This document shows positions 43,462 to 53,198 of a stretch of DNA of 64,000 bases, piece by piece. The notes beneath the pieces were generated by a model that worked only from the letters and a program-made list of their open reading frames with translations, was not told the DNA's origin and searched no databases. Location: NCBI GenBank assembly GCA_963761615.1, contig CAVXGU010000004.1:186001-250000 (forward strand). Reading direction: 5' to 3'. The translations under genes were made by a program, and so were the position numbers. The stretch is from CAVXGU01 sp963761615. GTDB lineage: Bacteria > Acidobacteriota > Vicinamibacteria > Vicinamibacterales > CAVVIG01. Numbering within the stretch: the stretch's first letter is position 1; each line of letters starts with the position of its first letter.

Positions 43462-46016
43462 ATGCTGGGCGCCATGACGCCTCCCCTTTCACGCCTCGCG
43501 CGCACCGCCCTTCTCCTGATCGCCCTCGCGTTCGGCACCGCACTCGTGCTCGCCCAGCCGCCGCAGGCGCCCGACGTGCCGGGCGCCCGCGGCGGCGGCG
43601 TCACGCTGCTGCCCAACGGCTGGCGCATCGCGCCGGCCGGGCGCAGCCTTCAGGTCGGCGACTTCCCGCTGTCGATGGTCATGACCCCGGATCGCCGCTA
43701 CCTGGTCATCAGCAACAACGGGTGGTCGAAGCCGACGCTCACGATCGTCGACACCGAGCAGCTCGGCGTCCGCGCGCGCGTCCCGGTGGACAACGCGTGG
43801 CTCGGGCTCGCATGGAACCCGAAGGGCACCCAGCTCTACTCCTCCGGCGCGGCCGACAACACCGTCAACGTCTTCGACTACCGGACCGGCACGCTGCGGC
43901 CGGCGCGCCAGTTCGTCGTGGATCGCTCGGCCGTGCGCCTGCCGCCGCACATGCTCGACATGGGCGGCACCGGCTTCATCGGCGGCCTCGCCGTCAGTCC
44001 GGACGGGCACACCCTGTACGCCGCGCACGTCTTCGGCCGCGGCGTCAGCTCGATCGACGTCGAGACGGGCGACGTGCAGACCGTGAGCCTGCCGGCCGAG
44101 GCGTACACCGTCCTGCCCTCGCCGGACGGGCGGACCGTGTTCCTCTCGCTCTGGGGCGGCGCGAAGGTCCTCGCGCTCGATGCCCGGACGCTCTCGATCA
44201 CCGGGGAGGGCGGCGTCGGCGAGCATCCGAACGCGATGGCCCTGTCGAAGGACGGCACGCGGCTCTTCGTCGCCTGCGCCAACACGAACTCGGTCTGGGC
44301 GCTCGACGTGCCGTCGCTCGCCGCGCGCGAGCGGATTTCCGTCTCGATGTTCCCGCACGCGCCGGCCGGGACCACGCCGAACGCGCTCGCCGTCTCGCCG
44401 GACGGCACCACCCTCGCCGTGGCGGACGCCGACAACAACACGGTCGCCGTCGTCGACATCAAGACGCCCGGCGCGAGCGAGGTGGAAGGCTTCATCCCCA
44501 CAGGGTGGTATCCGACGGCGGTGCTCTTCGACCAGACCGGTCGGCGCCTCTTCGTCCTGGATGGCAAGGGCCTGACGAGCCAGTCGAATCCGCGCGGTCC
44601 GCAGCCCGTGAGCGGAGCGCCGACGGGCAGTACGTCGCGCAGCTGCTGCAGGGGGCGCTGTCGGTCATCGACTGGCCCGACGCTGCACGCTTGAAGGCCT
44701 ACACGCAGCAGGCCGCGTCGCTCTCGGCCTACAAGGACTCGATCCGTCTCGCGCCGGAGGACGCGCCCGCCGGCAACCCGATTCCCGCCCGGGTCGGAGA
44801 TCCGTCGCCGATCAAGCACGTCTTCTACGTGATCCGCGAGAACCGCAGCTACGACCAGGTCCTGGGCGACCTCGGACGGGGCAACGGCGATCCGACCCTG
44901 ACGCTTTTCGGCGGGGACGTGACGCCCAACGCCCACGCCCTCGCGCGCGAGTTCGTCACGCTGGACAACTTCTACGTGGACGCCGAGGTGAGCTACGACG
45001 GCCACGCCTTCTCGACGGGCGCGTACGCGACGGACGCCGTCGAGAAGCTCTGGCCGACCAATTACGGCAACCGCGGCGGCGCCTACCTGAGCGAGGGCGG
45101 GTTCGGCACCCGCAACAAGTACGGCAACCTCGACGCCCCGGCCGACGGCTACCTCTGGGACTTCGCCGCACGCGCCGGCGTCACGTACCGCAGCTACGGC
45201 GAGTTCGCCATGCGCGCGAACGGGAAGACGGACGGCCCCATCGTCGCGGCCGTGCCGGGCCTCGAAGGGCACATCGACACCGCCTATCCGCCGTTCGATC
45301 TCACCATCCGCGACAACGCGCGGCTCGATCTCTGGCTCCAGGAGTTCCACCAGTTCGAGCAGAACGGCCGGCTGCCGCAGCTCAACATCGTCCGCCTCGG
45401 AGACGATCACACGATGGGCACCCGGGTCGGCGCGCGCACCCCGCGCGCCATGGTCGCGGAGAACGACCTCGCCGTCGGCCGCCTGGTCGAGGCCGTCTCG
45501 AAGAGCCCCTACTGGAAGGACTCGGCGATCTTCGTCCTCGAGGACGATGCACAGAACGGCCCGGACCACGTGGACTCGCACCGGTCGCCGGCGTTCCTGG
45601 CGGGTCCGTACGTGAAGCGGGGCGCCGTCGACAGCACGCTCTACACGACCTCGGGCATGCTGCGGACGATGGAGTTGATCCTCGGTCTCCCGCCGATGAG
45701 CCAGTACGACGCGGCAGCGACGCCGATGTACAACGCCTTCCAGGCCGCGCCCGTCGAGACGCCGTTCACGGCCAGGCCGGCGCGCGTCTCCCTGGACGAG
45801 GTCAACGGACAGGACGCCTTCGGCGCGAGCGCCTCGGCGAAGATGGATTTCCGCGACGCGGACCGGATTCCCGAGGACGCGCTCAACGAGATTCTGTGGA
45901 AGTCGATCAAGGGCGCCGGCTCCGCGATGCCGCCGCCGGTCCGTTCCGGGTTCATCCGCGGCGTCGAGCGCCAGGGCGAGGAAGCCGCCGAGCGGCACGA
46001 GCGGACGCGGCCCTAG
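43462..46016 (+). pseudogene. YncE-like beta-propeller fused to a phosphoesterase (PF04185-type); one frame break
   Basis: An exported protein (signal LLLIALAFGTALVLA) with an N-terminal seven-bladed propeller of YVTN/YncE repeats: LGLAWNPKGTQLYSSGAADNTVNVFDYRTG, GLAVSPDGHTLYAAHV, ALAVSPDGTTLAVADADNN. It is followed by a phosphoesterase or phospholipase C-like domain with HVFYVIRENRSYDQVLGDLG, VSYDGHAFST and FVLEDDAQNGPDHVDSHR. The frame breaks near 44614, after NPRGPQPVS; one extra base would rejoin it to ERSADGQYVAQLLQGALSVID. The fused architecture is common in soil bacteria. The substrate is unknown (phosphate esters or phospholipids). Confidence 0.85.
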
Positions 46017-46264
46017 GGGACGCTCTCAGGCGCGATCGTCGTTGTGCCGGAAGCGCTCGATGACGCTGACGCGTCGGCCGAGGTCGTCTCGAAGACGGGC
46101 GCACGCTCCTTTCGGACATGACGCGGACGGCCACGACCGACGACGCGGCCGGCGCTGGTTCCGGCGCTACTGGACTTCGGCGTCGGCTCCGGCGCTCACG
46201 TCCTCGTGAACGGTCTGCTCGACGTCACGCGCGAGATCGCCGAGGCGCAGGCGCCTCCAGCCTC
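46017..46264. other. Unassigned 248-bp stretch between the phosphoesterase and RND pump genes
   Basis: No complete gene is seen. A short plus-strand open stretch without a start (after a TGA at 46119-46121) encodes ALVPALLDFGVGSGAHVLV and ends at the TAG at 46266-46268, overlapping the RND stop. It reads like a protein C-terminus and might be a gene remnant. No terminator was recognised. Confidence 0.3.
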
Positions 46265-49200
46265 CTAGACCCTCAGGACGTCGCCGGGCTTGGCCACCAT
46301 CTCGTACAGCACCGGGTTCACGAAGAACCCGAGCAGCAGCCGGGAAATGAGGCCGGTGACGATCACGATCGCGAACGGCCGCTGCGTGTCGGAGCCGATG
46401 CCGGTCGAGAGTGCCGCCGGGAGGAGGCCGAGGCACGCGACGAGGGCGGTCATCATGATGGGCCGCAGCCGCAGGAGCGAGGCTTCGCGCGTCGCCGTCC
46501 GGATGTCGGCGCCCTCGAGCCGCAGCTTGTTGATGTACGACACCAGGATCACCGCGGTCTCGACGGACACGCCCATGAGCGCGAGCAGGCCCAGCACGGA
46601 GCTGACGCTGAACGGCGTGTGGCTCAGCCTCAGCGCGATCAGCGCGCCGACCGGCTGCGTCAGGAGGACGCCGAGGAGCACCGTCGCGGGGAACTTGAAG
46701 TTGTCGTAGAGGGCGAACAGGATCATGAAGACGAGCAGCGCCGCCAGCGGTCCGATCACGCTGAACTGGCTGCGCGCCGCCACGTACTCGCTGTACTCGC
46801 CGCCCCAGGACAGCGTGTAGCCCTCGGGCAGGGACACGGCCTTGCTCACGGCCTGCTGGGCGTCGCTCACCGCGCGCGCCAGGTCGCGCCCCTCGATGCT
46901 GAACTGGACACCGATGTACCGCGAGTTGTTCTCGCGGTAGATGAACGAGGCGCCGTTGCTCTGGTGGAGCGTGGCGAGCTCGGAGATCGGCACGTGCTGG
47001 CCGGAGGGCGTGGGCACGAGCAGGTCGCCGATCGCGCGGATGCTGGAGCGGTACTCGGGCTTCATGCGCACGACGAGATCGAACCGGCGCTCGCCCTGGA
47101 TGACCTGCGTCGCCGCCGCCCCGCCGACGCCCGCCTGGATCACGTCCTCGACATCCGCCACGTTGATGCCGTAGCGTGCGACCTTCTCGCGATCCACGTC
47201 CACCTGCACGCTCGGCTGTCCGAGCTCGCGCACGACCGTCAGCTCGGTGAATCCGGGCACCTGCGAGAGCGCCCGCTTCACGTCGGTCGCCTTGTCCTCG
47301 AGCACCTGCAGGTCGGGCCCGTAGATCTTGACCGCCAGGGCGCTCTTGAGGCCGGTCAGCGCCTCGTCCACCGCATCCTCGGCCGGCTGCGTGTAGTTGA
47401 AGATCACGCCGGGGTAGGAGGCGAGCTTCTTCTGCAGGTCCTCCACCAGCTCCGCCTTGGTCCGGATCGGCCCCTGCTTCCACGTGCGATCCGAATAGGG
47501 CTTGAGGCCGACGTAGAACTCGCAGTTGAAGAATCCCGTCGGATCCGTGCCGTCGTCGGGCCGTCCGAGCTCCGAGCCGACGACGGTGACCTGCTGGTAC
47601 GACATGAGGAGGCGCCGCACCTGTGGGGCGAACTGCGACGCCTCGTCGAACGAGATGGTGTACGGCAGGGTGGCGCGGACCCAGAGCGCGCCCTCGTCCA
47701 GGTGCGGCATGAACTCGCCGCCGATGCCCGGCACGAGCAGGAGCGAGGCGCCGAAGATCGCCGTGGCCCCGACCATGGTCGCCTTCGGATGATCGAGGCA
47801 CCAGTCGAGCATCCAGCCGTAGACGTGCTTGACCCACTCGTACGGCCGGTTGACGACTTCCTTGACACCGTGCGTGAACCAATAGGACGCCAGCACGGGC
47901 ACCAGGGTCAGGGTGAAGATCAGGGCGCCGAGCAGGGCGTAGGACATCGTCTCCGCCATCGGATGGAAGAGCTTGCCCGAGGGGCCGCTCAGCGCGTAGA
48001 TGGGGAGGTACCCGGCGAGGATGACGGCGACCGAGTAGAAGATCGGCCGGTCCACGTCGTGCGCCGCGGCGACGATCACGTCGCGCAGCTCGTAGACCTG
48101 CCCCTCGCGCAGCGCCAGCTCGCGGTAGATGTTCTCCATCATCACCACGGTGCCGTCGATGATGATCCCGAAGTCGATGGCGCCAATCGACAGCAGGTTG
48201 GCCGGAACCCCGCGGAGGTTGAGGCACGTGAAGGCGAACAGCAGGCCGAGGGGCACGGTCAGGGCGACGATGACCGCGGCCCGCACGCTGACCAGGAAGA
48301 AGATGAGGACGAGCAGGACCAGCGTCATGCCGAGCACCAGGTTGTGCTCGACCGTGTCGATGGTCAGCTGCACGAGATCGCTCCGATCGTAGAAGGGCCG
48401 TACCTTCACGTCCGGAGGGAGGATCCCGTGGTTCAGCTCGTCGGTCTTCTTCTCGACGCCGGCGAGCACGTTCTGGGTCTGCTCGCCCCGGCGCATCAGG
48501 ATCACGCCCTCGACGGCATCGTCGGTCGTCTGGAACCCGAACTCACCGAGCCGCGGCGCGTTGCCGATGGTCACCTGGCCGATGTCGCGGACGTGGACCG
48601 GCGTGCCGTTGTTGCTCGAGACGACGATGCGGCCGATGTCGTCGGTGTCCGTGACGAGGCCGAGGCCGCGCACGTAGACGAACTGCGAGCCCTGCGAGAA
48701 GAAGCCGCCCCCCGTGTTCGCGTTGTTGGCGGCCAGCGACGACATGACCTGCGAGAGCGGCAGGTGGTAGCCGAACAGCTTGGCCGGATCGAGCAGCACC
48801 TGGTACTGCATCACGGTGCCGCCGAATCCGGAGTCGTCCGCCACGCCCGGCACGGCCTTGTACGCCCGCTCGACGACCCAGTCCTCGAGGGTCTTGAGCT
48901 GCTGCGGCGTGCGGTCGGGGCTCTGCAGGACGTAGCGGTACACCAGCCCGGACGGGCTGAAGAGCGGCGACAGCCCGGGCGTCACGCCGTCCGGCAGCTG
49001 CGCGTCGCCGAGGCGCTCGAACACCACCTGGCGCGCGAAGTAGTCGTCGGTCGTCTCCTGGAACGTCATCCGGACGTCCGAGAGCCCGTAGAGCGAGATC
49101 GATCGCAGGGTCTCCATCCGCGGGACGCCGTTCATCTCGATCTCGATGGGCAGCGTGACCAGGCGCTCGACCTCTTCGGCGGCGTGGCCGGGCCACTGCG

Positions 49201-49351
49201 ACACGATCTCGACCATCGGCGGCGACAGATCCGGATAGGCGTCGACCGGCATCTGTCGGAAGGACATGGCGCCCGCGATGATCACGAGCGCCGTGAACAT
49301 CAGCACGAAGAAGCGCTGGCGAAGGGCGAACTGGACGATTCGGTGAATCAC
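46265..49351 (-). CDS. czcA: Heavy-metal efflux RND pump (CzcA/CusA family)
   Basis: A 1028-residue inner-membrane proton antiporter. The N-terminus FALRQRFFVLMFTALVIIAGAMSF is the first helix. The HME-subfamily signature is in helix 4: AIDFGIIIDGTVVMMEN with the two aspartates of the proton relay. The second half has the matching VLGLLALMGVSVETAVILVSYIN. Twelve helices and two large periplasmic domains are expected. HME pumps export Zn, Co, Cd, Ni, Cu or Ag; the Met pair of CusA was not identified, so the metal is open. It is last in the operon, 14 bases after the adaptor gene. Confidence 0.92.
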   Translation of the reverse strand: MIHRIVQFALRQRFFVLMFTALVIIAGAMSFRQMPVDAYPDLSPPMVEIVSQWPGHAAEEVERLVTLPIEIEMNGVPRMETLRSISLYGLSDVRMTFQETTDDYFARQVVFERLGDAQLPDGVTPGLSPLFSPSGLVYRYVLQSPDRTPQQLKTLEDWVVERAYKAVPGVADDSGFGGTVMQYQVLLDPAKLFGYHLPLSQVMSSLAANNANTGGGFFSQGSQFVYVRGLGLVTDTDDIGRIVVSSNNGTPVHVRDIGQVTIGNAPRLGEFGFQTTDDAVEGVILMRRGEQTQNVLAGVEKKTDELNHGILPPDVKVRPFYDRSDLVQLTIDTVEHNLVLGMTLVLLVLIFFLVSVRAAVIVALTVPLGLLFAFTCLNLRGVPANLLSIGAIDFGIIIDGTVVMMENIYRELALREGQVYELRDVIVAAAHDVDRPIFYSVAVILAGYLPIYALSGPSGKLFHPMAETMSYALLGALIFTLTLVPVLASYWFTHGVKEVVNRPYEWVKHVYGWMLDWCLDHPKATMVGATAIFGASLLLVPGIGGEFMPHLDEGALWVRATLPYTISFDEASQFAPQVRRLLMSYQQVTVVGSELGRPDDGTDPTGFFNCEFYVGLKPYSDRTWKQGPIRTKAELVEDLQKKLASYPGVIFNYTQPAEDAVDEALTGLKSALAVKIYGPDLQVLEDKATDVKRALSQVPGFTELTVVRELGQPSVQVDVDREKVARYGINVADVEDVIQAGVGGAAATQVIQGERRFDLVVRMKPEYRSSIRAIGDLLVPTPSGQHVPISELATLHQSNGASFIYRENNSRYIGVQFSIEGRDLARAVSDAQQAVSKAVSLPEGYTLSWGGEYSEYVAARSQFSVIGPLAALLVFMILFALYDNFKFPATVLLGVLLTQPVGALIALRLSHTPFSVSSVLGLLALMGVSVETAVILVSYINKLRLEGADIRTATREASLLRLRPIMMTALVACLGLLPAALSTGIGSDTQRPFAIVIVTGLISRLLLGFFVNPVLYEMVAKPGDVLRV

Positions 49352-49364
49352 GGTGGGGCCCCGT

Positions 49365-50517
49365 TCAGCGCTGAAGCGAGTTCTGGAACTGCAGGAACAG
49401 CGAGCCGTCGCCCACGATCTTGTTGCCCGCCTGCAGCCCCGACAGGGCGATCGTGCGGCCGCCCTCGCTGTCGCCGAGCGTCACCGAGCGTCTGGCGAAC
49501 TGCCGCTCCCCGGTCTGCACGTAGACGTACGGGAGGTTGTCGCTGTCGCGCAGCACGGCGGCGTCGGGGATCGCCAGCGCGTTGTCCACGACGCCGGCCC
49601 GGACCTCTGCGGTGACGTACATGTCCTTCTTGAGGCGCTCGCCGGGGTTCGCGACCGCGATGCGCGCCTGCAGCGTCCGCGTCGCCGGATCGAGGGCCGG
49701 CGCGATGTACTCGATCCGCCCGCGAAGCGTGCCGGGGTAGGTCTCGTTCGTGATCGCCGCCTCGTCTCCCACCTTCACCGCGCCGATGTCGTTCTGGTAG
49801 ATGTTGACGAGCACCCAGACGCTGCTCATGTCCGACAGCGTGAAGCACTGCGTGGCGCCGGCCTGCACCAGCTGCCCCTCCGAGCACAGGCGCTCGACGA
49901 CTTCCCCCGCGCGGGGCGAGGCCAGCGGCGTCTCGGCCGCCGGCGGCCGGCCGACGAGGTCCTCCGGATTGGCGATGCCGAGGACGCGGATCGCCTCTTC
50001 GCTCGCCTCGAGATCCGCCTGGGCCTGCGCGCGCCCCGAGTCGGCCTGCTCGACGTCGGCCTGCGCCGCCGCGCCGTGCGCGAAGAGATCCTTCGTCCGC
50101 TGGTCGGCCTTGTCGGCGAGCTGGAAGGCGTCGCGCGCCTTGATGTACGAGGCCCGCAGCATCGAGAAGTCCGGGCTCGCGACCTCGAGCAGCGGCTCGC
50201 CCGCCTGCACGTGCTGGCCCGGGACGACGAGGATGCGGCTGACCGGTCCTCCCACCTGCGTGATCACCGGTGTCGTGAGAAAGGCATTGTAGGCGACCGT
50301 GCCCGTCAGCCGGAGCGTCCTGGCGACCGAGGTCGGGACGACCGAGTAGAATCTGCAGGTGAGCCATCTGATCCGCCGGCACCGTGAACGCGGCCTGAAC
50401 CGGCGCGCTCTGGGAGGCGGAGAACGAGGTCATCTGGTTCGCCGGGCTGGCGCCCCCGCCGCATCCGGCGAGGGCGAGCGGCAGGACAATGGCCACGGTC
50501 CGTGTCAGCGTGCTCAT
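49365..50517 (-). pseudogene. czcB: RND efflux periplasmic adaptor (CzcB/HlyD family) lipoprotein; one frame break
   Basis: The ATG at 50517 gives a lipoprotein signal (IVLPLALAGCGGG, lipobox LAGC). After about 55 residues (QMAHLQI) the frame breaks near 50348-50356. The next frame reads FYSVVPTSVARTLRLTG, then the biotinyl-lipoyl part ISRILVVPGQHVQAGEPLL-like segment, a coiled-coil hairpin, and the beta-barrel CFTLSDMSSVWVLVNIYQND, ending at 49365. The fold is that of CzcB/CusB adaptors that bridge pump and outer-membrane factor. If the break is a sequencing error the gene is intact. Its start overlaps the upstream TolC-like gene by four bases. Confidence 0.85.
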
Positions 50518-51812
50518 GGGAGGCTCCTCGTGCCCACCGCCTGCCGCAGCTGCTCGAGCGCCAGCATGTAGCCGGCGAGCGACTGGCGGTAGGCGAGCTG
50601 GGTCGTGCGATACGTCCGTTCGGCGTCCAGGAAGTCGATGAGCGGCCCGGAGCCGCGCTGGTAGGCGTACTGGCTGATGTCGCGCGAGTCCGACGCCTGC
50701 TGCAGGTAGCCGGATTCGTAGAGCCCGACCACCTGGTCCGCCGTCCGCAGGGCCTCGTAGGCGTTCGTCACGTCGGTGAGGACGATGGACGACTGCTCGC
50801 TCGAGAGCTCCTGCGACTGCGTGATCGCGAACTGCGTGCGGGCGATCTCGCCCTGGTTGCGGTCGAACAGGGGCAGGTCGATGTTCGCGAACAGCGACCC
50901 GGTGTTCATGGCGGCGACGTGCGTGTAGGAGAACTGCAGGCCGAGGTCGCGCTTGCCGTCCGCCTGCGCCAGCGCGCGCTGGCTCTGGGCGGCGGTCACG
51001 GCCAGCTGGGCTGCGCGCAGGTCGGGCCGCTGACGCAGCGCGAGGGCCTTCAGATCGTCCTCGCCGAGCGTGACCGGCTGGTGCGCGAGCGCGCCGGATA
51101 CCTCGTAGGTGTCGGGCACGGATTCGTAGCCGAGCAGCTGGCGCAGGCTCGCGAGCGCCTGCACCCGCGCGAGCCGCGCCGACGACAGGTCCATCTGGAA
51201 CTGGAGCAGCTGCAGCTTGATCTTGAGCAGGTCGCCCTGGCTCATCGAGCCCGCGTTGAAGCTGGACTGGCTGATGTCGACCGTCTGCTGAAAGCTGGCG
51301 AGATCCTGCTGGGCGAAGTCCACGTTGGACTGCGCGAGCAGTGCGGTGATGAACTGCGACGCGACGTTGAACGTCAGCGCCCGCTCGTCGTCGGCGACCT
51401 GGGACACCGTGACCGCCGTGGCGTCCCGCGCCGCCTGCAGCCGGTGCTGGCGCTTGCTGCCGCGCTCGAACAGGTACGAGACCCCCAGGTCGAACTGCGC
51501 GCTGTTGTTGAAGTAGTCGCTCGTGAAGTTGCCGGGGGAGAAGAGCGGCAGGAACTGCGTGTCGCCGACGAGCACGGGATTGGGCCGCAGGTTCGCCGTG
51601 ATCTCGTCGGCCCGGCTCTGCTGGATGGTGGTCCGCACGGCGAGCAGCGCGTGATTGTGCTGCAGGGCCATCGCGATCGCCTGGTCGAGCGTCACGCTCA
51701 CCGGCGCCGTCTGCGGCGGGGCCTGGGCCGCCGCGGGCGGCGAGGCGAATACGGCCGCGGCGCCGACCGCCGCCAGGAGCCGCCGGTGTCGCGCTCCGAA
51801 GTTCAGATTCAT
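50514..51812 (-). CDS. czcC: Outer membrane efflux protein (TolC/CzcC family)
   Basis: A 432-residue protein with a signal peptide (AAVGAAAVFASPPAAAQA) and two outer-membrane efflux repeats: VTLDQAIAMALQHNHALLAVR, then LGEDDLKALALRQRPDLRAAQ. The coiled helices of the periplasmic tunnel follow each. It forms the trimeric exit duct for the adaptor and pump encoded downstream. A CAGGGG site precedes the ATG. The adaptor start lies inside its last codons (ATGA). Confidence 0.93.
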   Translation of the reverse strand: MNLNFGARHRRLLAAVGAAAVFASPPAAAQAPPQTAPVSVTLDQAIAMALQHNHALLAVRTTIQQSRADEITANLRPNPVLVGDTQFLPLFSPGNFTSDYFNNSAQFDLGVSYLFERGSKRQHRLQAARDATAVTVSQVADDERALTFNVASQFITALLAQSNVDFAQQDLASFQQTVDISQSSFNAGSMSQGDLLKIKLQLLQFQMDLSSARLARVQALASLRQLLGYESVPDTYEVSGALAHQPVTLGEDDLKALALRQRPDLRAAQLAVTAAQSQRALAQADGKRDLGLQFSYTHVAAMNTGSLFANIDLPLFDRNQGEIARTQFAITQSQELSSEQSSIVLTDVTNAYEALRTADQVVGLYESGYLQQASDSRDISQYAYQRGSGPLIDFLDAERTYRTTQLAYRQSLAGYMLALEQLRQAVGTRSLP

Positions 51813-51941
51813 AACCCCTGCCTGTCGGGCCCGCGCGCCAGACGGTGGACGATCGCCACCGTGGACGCTCGGGGCCTTGCTACGGGCGAAATCGAGAGAG
51901 TGCCGGTTGAACGGATGGCTTCGCGGGGCGAAGCCGCGGGC

Positions 51942-52304
51942 TCAGGCGTGTTCGGCTGGAGGGCCGCGCGAGGGGACGGAGAACGACAGCAGCGAGACGA
52001 TGGGAACGGTTTCGGGCGGCGGACGCCGTCCGACTCGCGCGACGTGCGCGGTCGCGAGCGGCTGCGCCGAGAGCGCCAGATTCAGCAGGTGGAGGAAGTG
52101 GCAGAGGAGGCAGTGCTCGTCGGGCGTCTGGGACGGAGCGGTGCCGGAGGTGACGCGCAGCGGATGGTGGGTGAGGAGGACCGCGGCGGGATTGCAGCCG
52201 GGATCGTCCAGTCCGCTATGGCCCCACGCGGCCACCTCCGCGCAGAGAACCACGCTGATGAGCGTCGCGACGACCTGCGTCCACACGTACCGGCGCACGA
52301 ACAT
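51942..52304 (-). CDS. Small exported Cys/His-rich protein heading the metal efflux operon
   Basis: A 120-residue protein with an N-terminal hydrophobic export signal (VVATLISVVLCAEVAAW), then a mature part with two His (TLTHH-type LLTHHPL), and the metal-site-like EHCLLCHFLHLL (Cys-x-x-Cys-His, His three residues on). No named family is recognised; similar short Cys-His proteins head copper or zinc operons. It lies 129 bases before the outer membrane factor, just after a candidate operator, and may be the metal-binding periplasmic component. This is inferred from motif and position. Confidence 0.7.
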   Translation of the reverse strand: MFVRRYVWTQVVATLISVVLCAEVAAWGHSGLDDPGCNPAAVLLTHHPLRVTSGTAPSQTPDEHCLLCHFLHLLNLALSAQPLATAHVARVGRRPPPETVPIVSLLSFSVPSRGPPAEHA

Positions 52305-52307
52305 CTG

Positions 52308-52355
52308 GGCTGAGTCTCAGCCACTAACGGTAGTGGGCCTTGGTCTGCCTGTCAA
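52308..52355 (-). promoter_or_regulatory. Promoter of the efflux operon with two palindromic operators
   Basis: On the minus strand a perfect -35 TTGACA (52355 down to 52350) is followed by a 17-base spacer and a -10 TACCGT (52332 down to 52327). The -10 lies inside the perfect palindrome CCACTA-ACGG-TAGTGG (52321-52336). A second perfect palindrome GGCTGAG-T-CTCAGCC (52308-52322) covers the expected start of transcription. The arrangement is typical of repressor-controlled promoters. Confidence 0.7.
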
Positions 52356-52385
52356 CGCGAGCGCCCCGCGGGTCACCGAGCGGCG

Positions 52386-52416
52386 GGGCTCCGGGCCGGT
52401 GTCCGGCCCGGAGCCC
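52386..52416 (-). terminator. Very strong hairpin after the SnoaL-like gene
   Basis: A perfect 14-bp stem (GGGCTCCGGGCCGG with its complement, 52386-52399 and 52403-52416) and a three-base loop, 25 bases beyond the stop at 52441. No T-tract follows. It could be a terminator or another repeat-derived palindrome; the arm shares GGGCTCCGGG with the 7-bp repeat family. Confidence 0.5.
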
Positions 52417-52440
52417 GCGTCGACTTCCCACCGGGCGAGC

Positions 52441-52866
52441 TCAGTGCACGGGAGGCGCCTTCACGACGCCGAGCTGCTGCATCAGGGCGAGGTTGTCTTC
52501 GATGCCCCAGTGTTCCGCGATCTTGCCGTCGGCGAAGCGCAGGAAGTGCTCCTCGTTGACGGTGATGGTGCGGCCCGTGGGCGCGATGCCCAGCAGCTCG
52601 CCCTTGTGCGTGCCGTGGGTGACCAGGCGGACCGCCACCTTGTTGCCTTCCTCGACGATGTCCTCGATGCGCATGCGGAGATCGGGGAAGGCCGCGCGGT
52701 ACATCGTGACGGTCTGCTTCAGGCCGGCCCGGTTGGCCGGGACCTTCGGCATCGGGGTGTGCTCGATGAAGTTGTCGGCGATCACCTCGTCCACCGTGGC
52801 GAGATTTCCCTTCTCGAACGCCTCGCTGATCAGACGACGGACGGTGCTCTTGTGTGTTTCGGCCAT
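52441..52866 (-). CDS. SnoaL-like polyketide/ester cyclase family protein
   Basis: 141 residues from the ATG at 52866, with GGGGG just upstream. The NTF2-like fold signatures are VDEVIADNFIEHTPMP, YRAAFPDLRMRIEDIVEEGNKVAVRLVTHGTH, and GRTITVNEEHFLRFADGKIAEHW. Members are small cytosolic enzymes or ligand-binding proteins; the reaction cannot be inferred. It follows the AhpD-like gene pair with about 60 bases between. Confidence 0.9.
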   Translation of the reverse strand: MAETHKSTVRRLISEAFEKGNLATVDEVIADNFIEHTPMPKVPANRAGLKQTVTMYRAAFPDLRMRIEDIVEEGNKVAVRLVTHGTHKGELLGIAPTGRTITVNEEHFLRFADGKIAEHWGIEDNLALMQQLGVVKAPPVH

Positions 52867-52928
52867 GGTTCTACCCCCTTGTGTGGAACGTCCTCGACTC
52901 GACCGACTGCGGGCGGCGGCGGAGCCGC

Positions 52929-53198
52929 TCAACCCGGCGTGAGCTCGGCGATCTCGACCGGGAGGATCGCGTGGATCATCTCGACGAGCGCGTCCTCGTC
53001 GATCGCGTCGCCGTAGAGCTCGATCAGGGCGCCGGCGATCGGCGCACGCAGGTCCTCGTCGCGGTCGCTGCCCGAGAGCCGCGCCGCGGCCCGGGCCATC
53101 GCGGCCTGCCAGCGGCGGGTCGTGCGGAGTCCGCCGCTCTCGCGGCGGAGGAGACCGTCGCCCTCCAGGCGGGCCAGGCACGCAGGCTCCTCAGACAT
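52929..53198 (-). CDS. Small protein of unknown function coupled to the AhpD-like gene
   Basis: An 89-residue protein whose ATG overlaps the preceding gene's stop by eight bases. The N-terminal ACLARLEGDGLLRRESGGLRTTRRWQAAMARAAARL looks like the end of a winged helix, and the second half is acidic and helical (IAGALIELYGDAIDEDALVEMIHAILPVEIAEL). No known domain was assigned. Overlap with the AhpD-like gene implies joint translation. Confidence 0.7.
   Translation of the reverse strand: MSEEPACLARLEGDGLLRRESGGLRTTRRWQAAMARAAARLSGSDRDEDLRAPIAGALIELYGDAIDEDALVEMIHAILPVEIAELTPG

Noticed and set aside
46122..46268. Short plus-strand frame ending beside the RND stop as a gene
   Set aside because: It has no start codon after the in-frame TGA and no recognisable domain; kept only as a possible remnant.
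46118..49615. Very long plus-strand open frame opposite the RND pump gene
   Set aside because: It is the antisense shadow of a high-GC gene; composition is Arg/His/Asp/Val-rich with no domain signatures, whereas the minus strand encodes a complete HME-RND protein.
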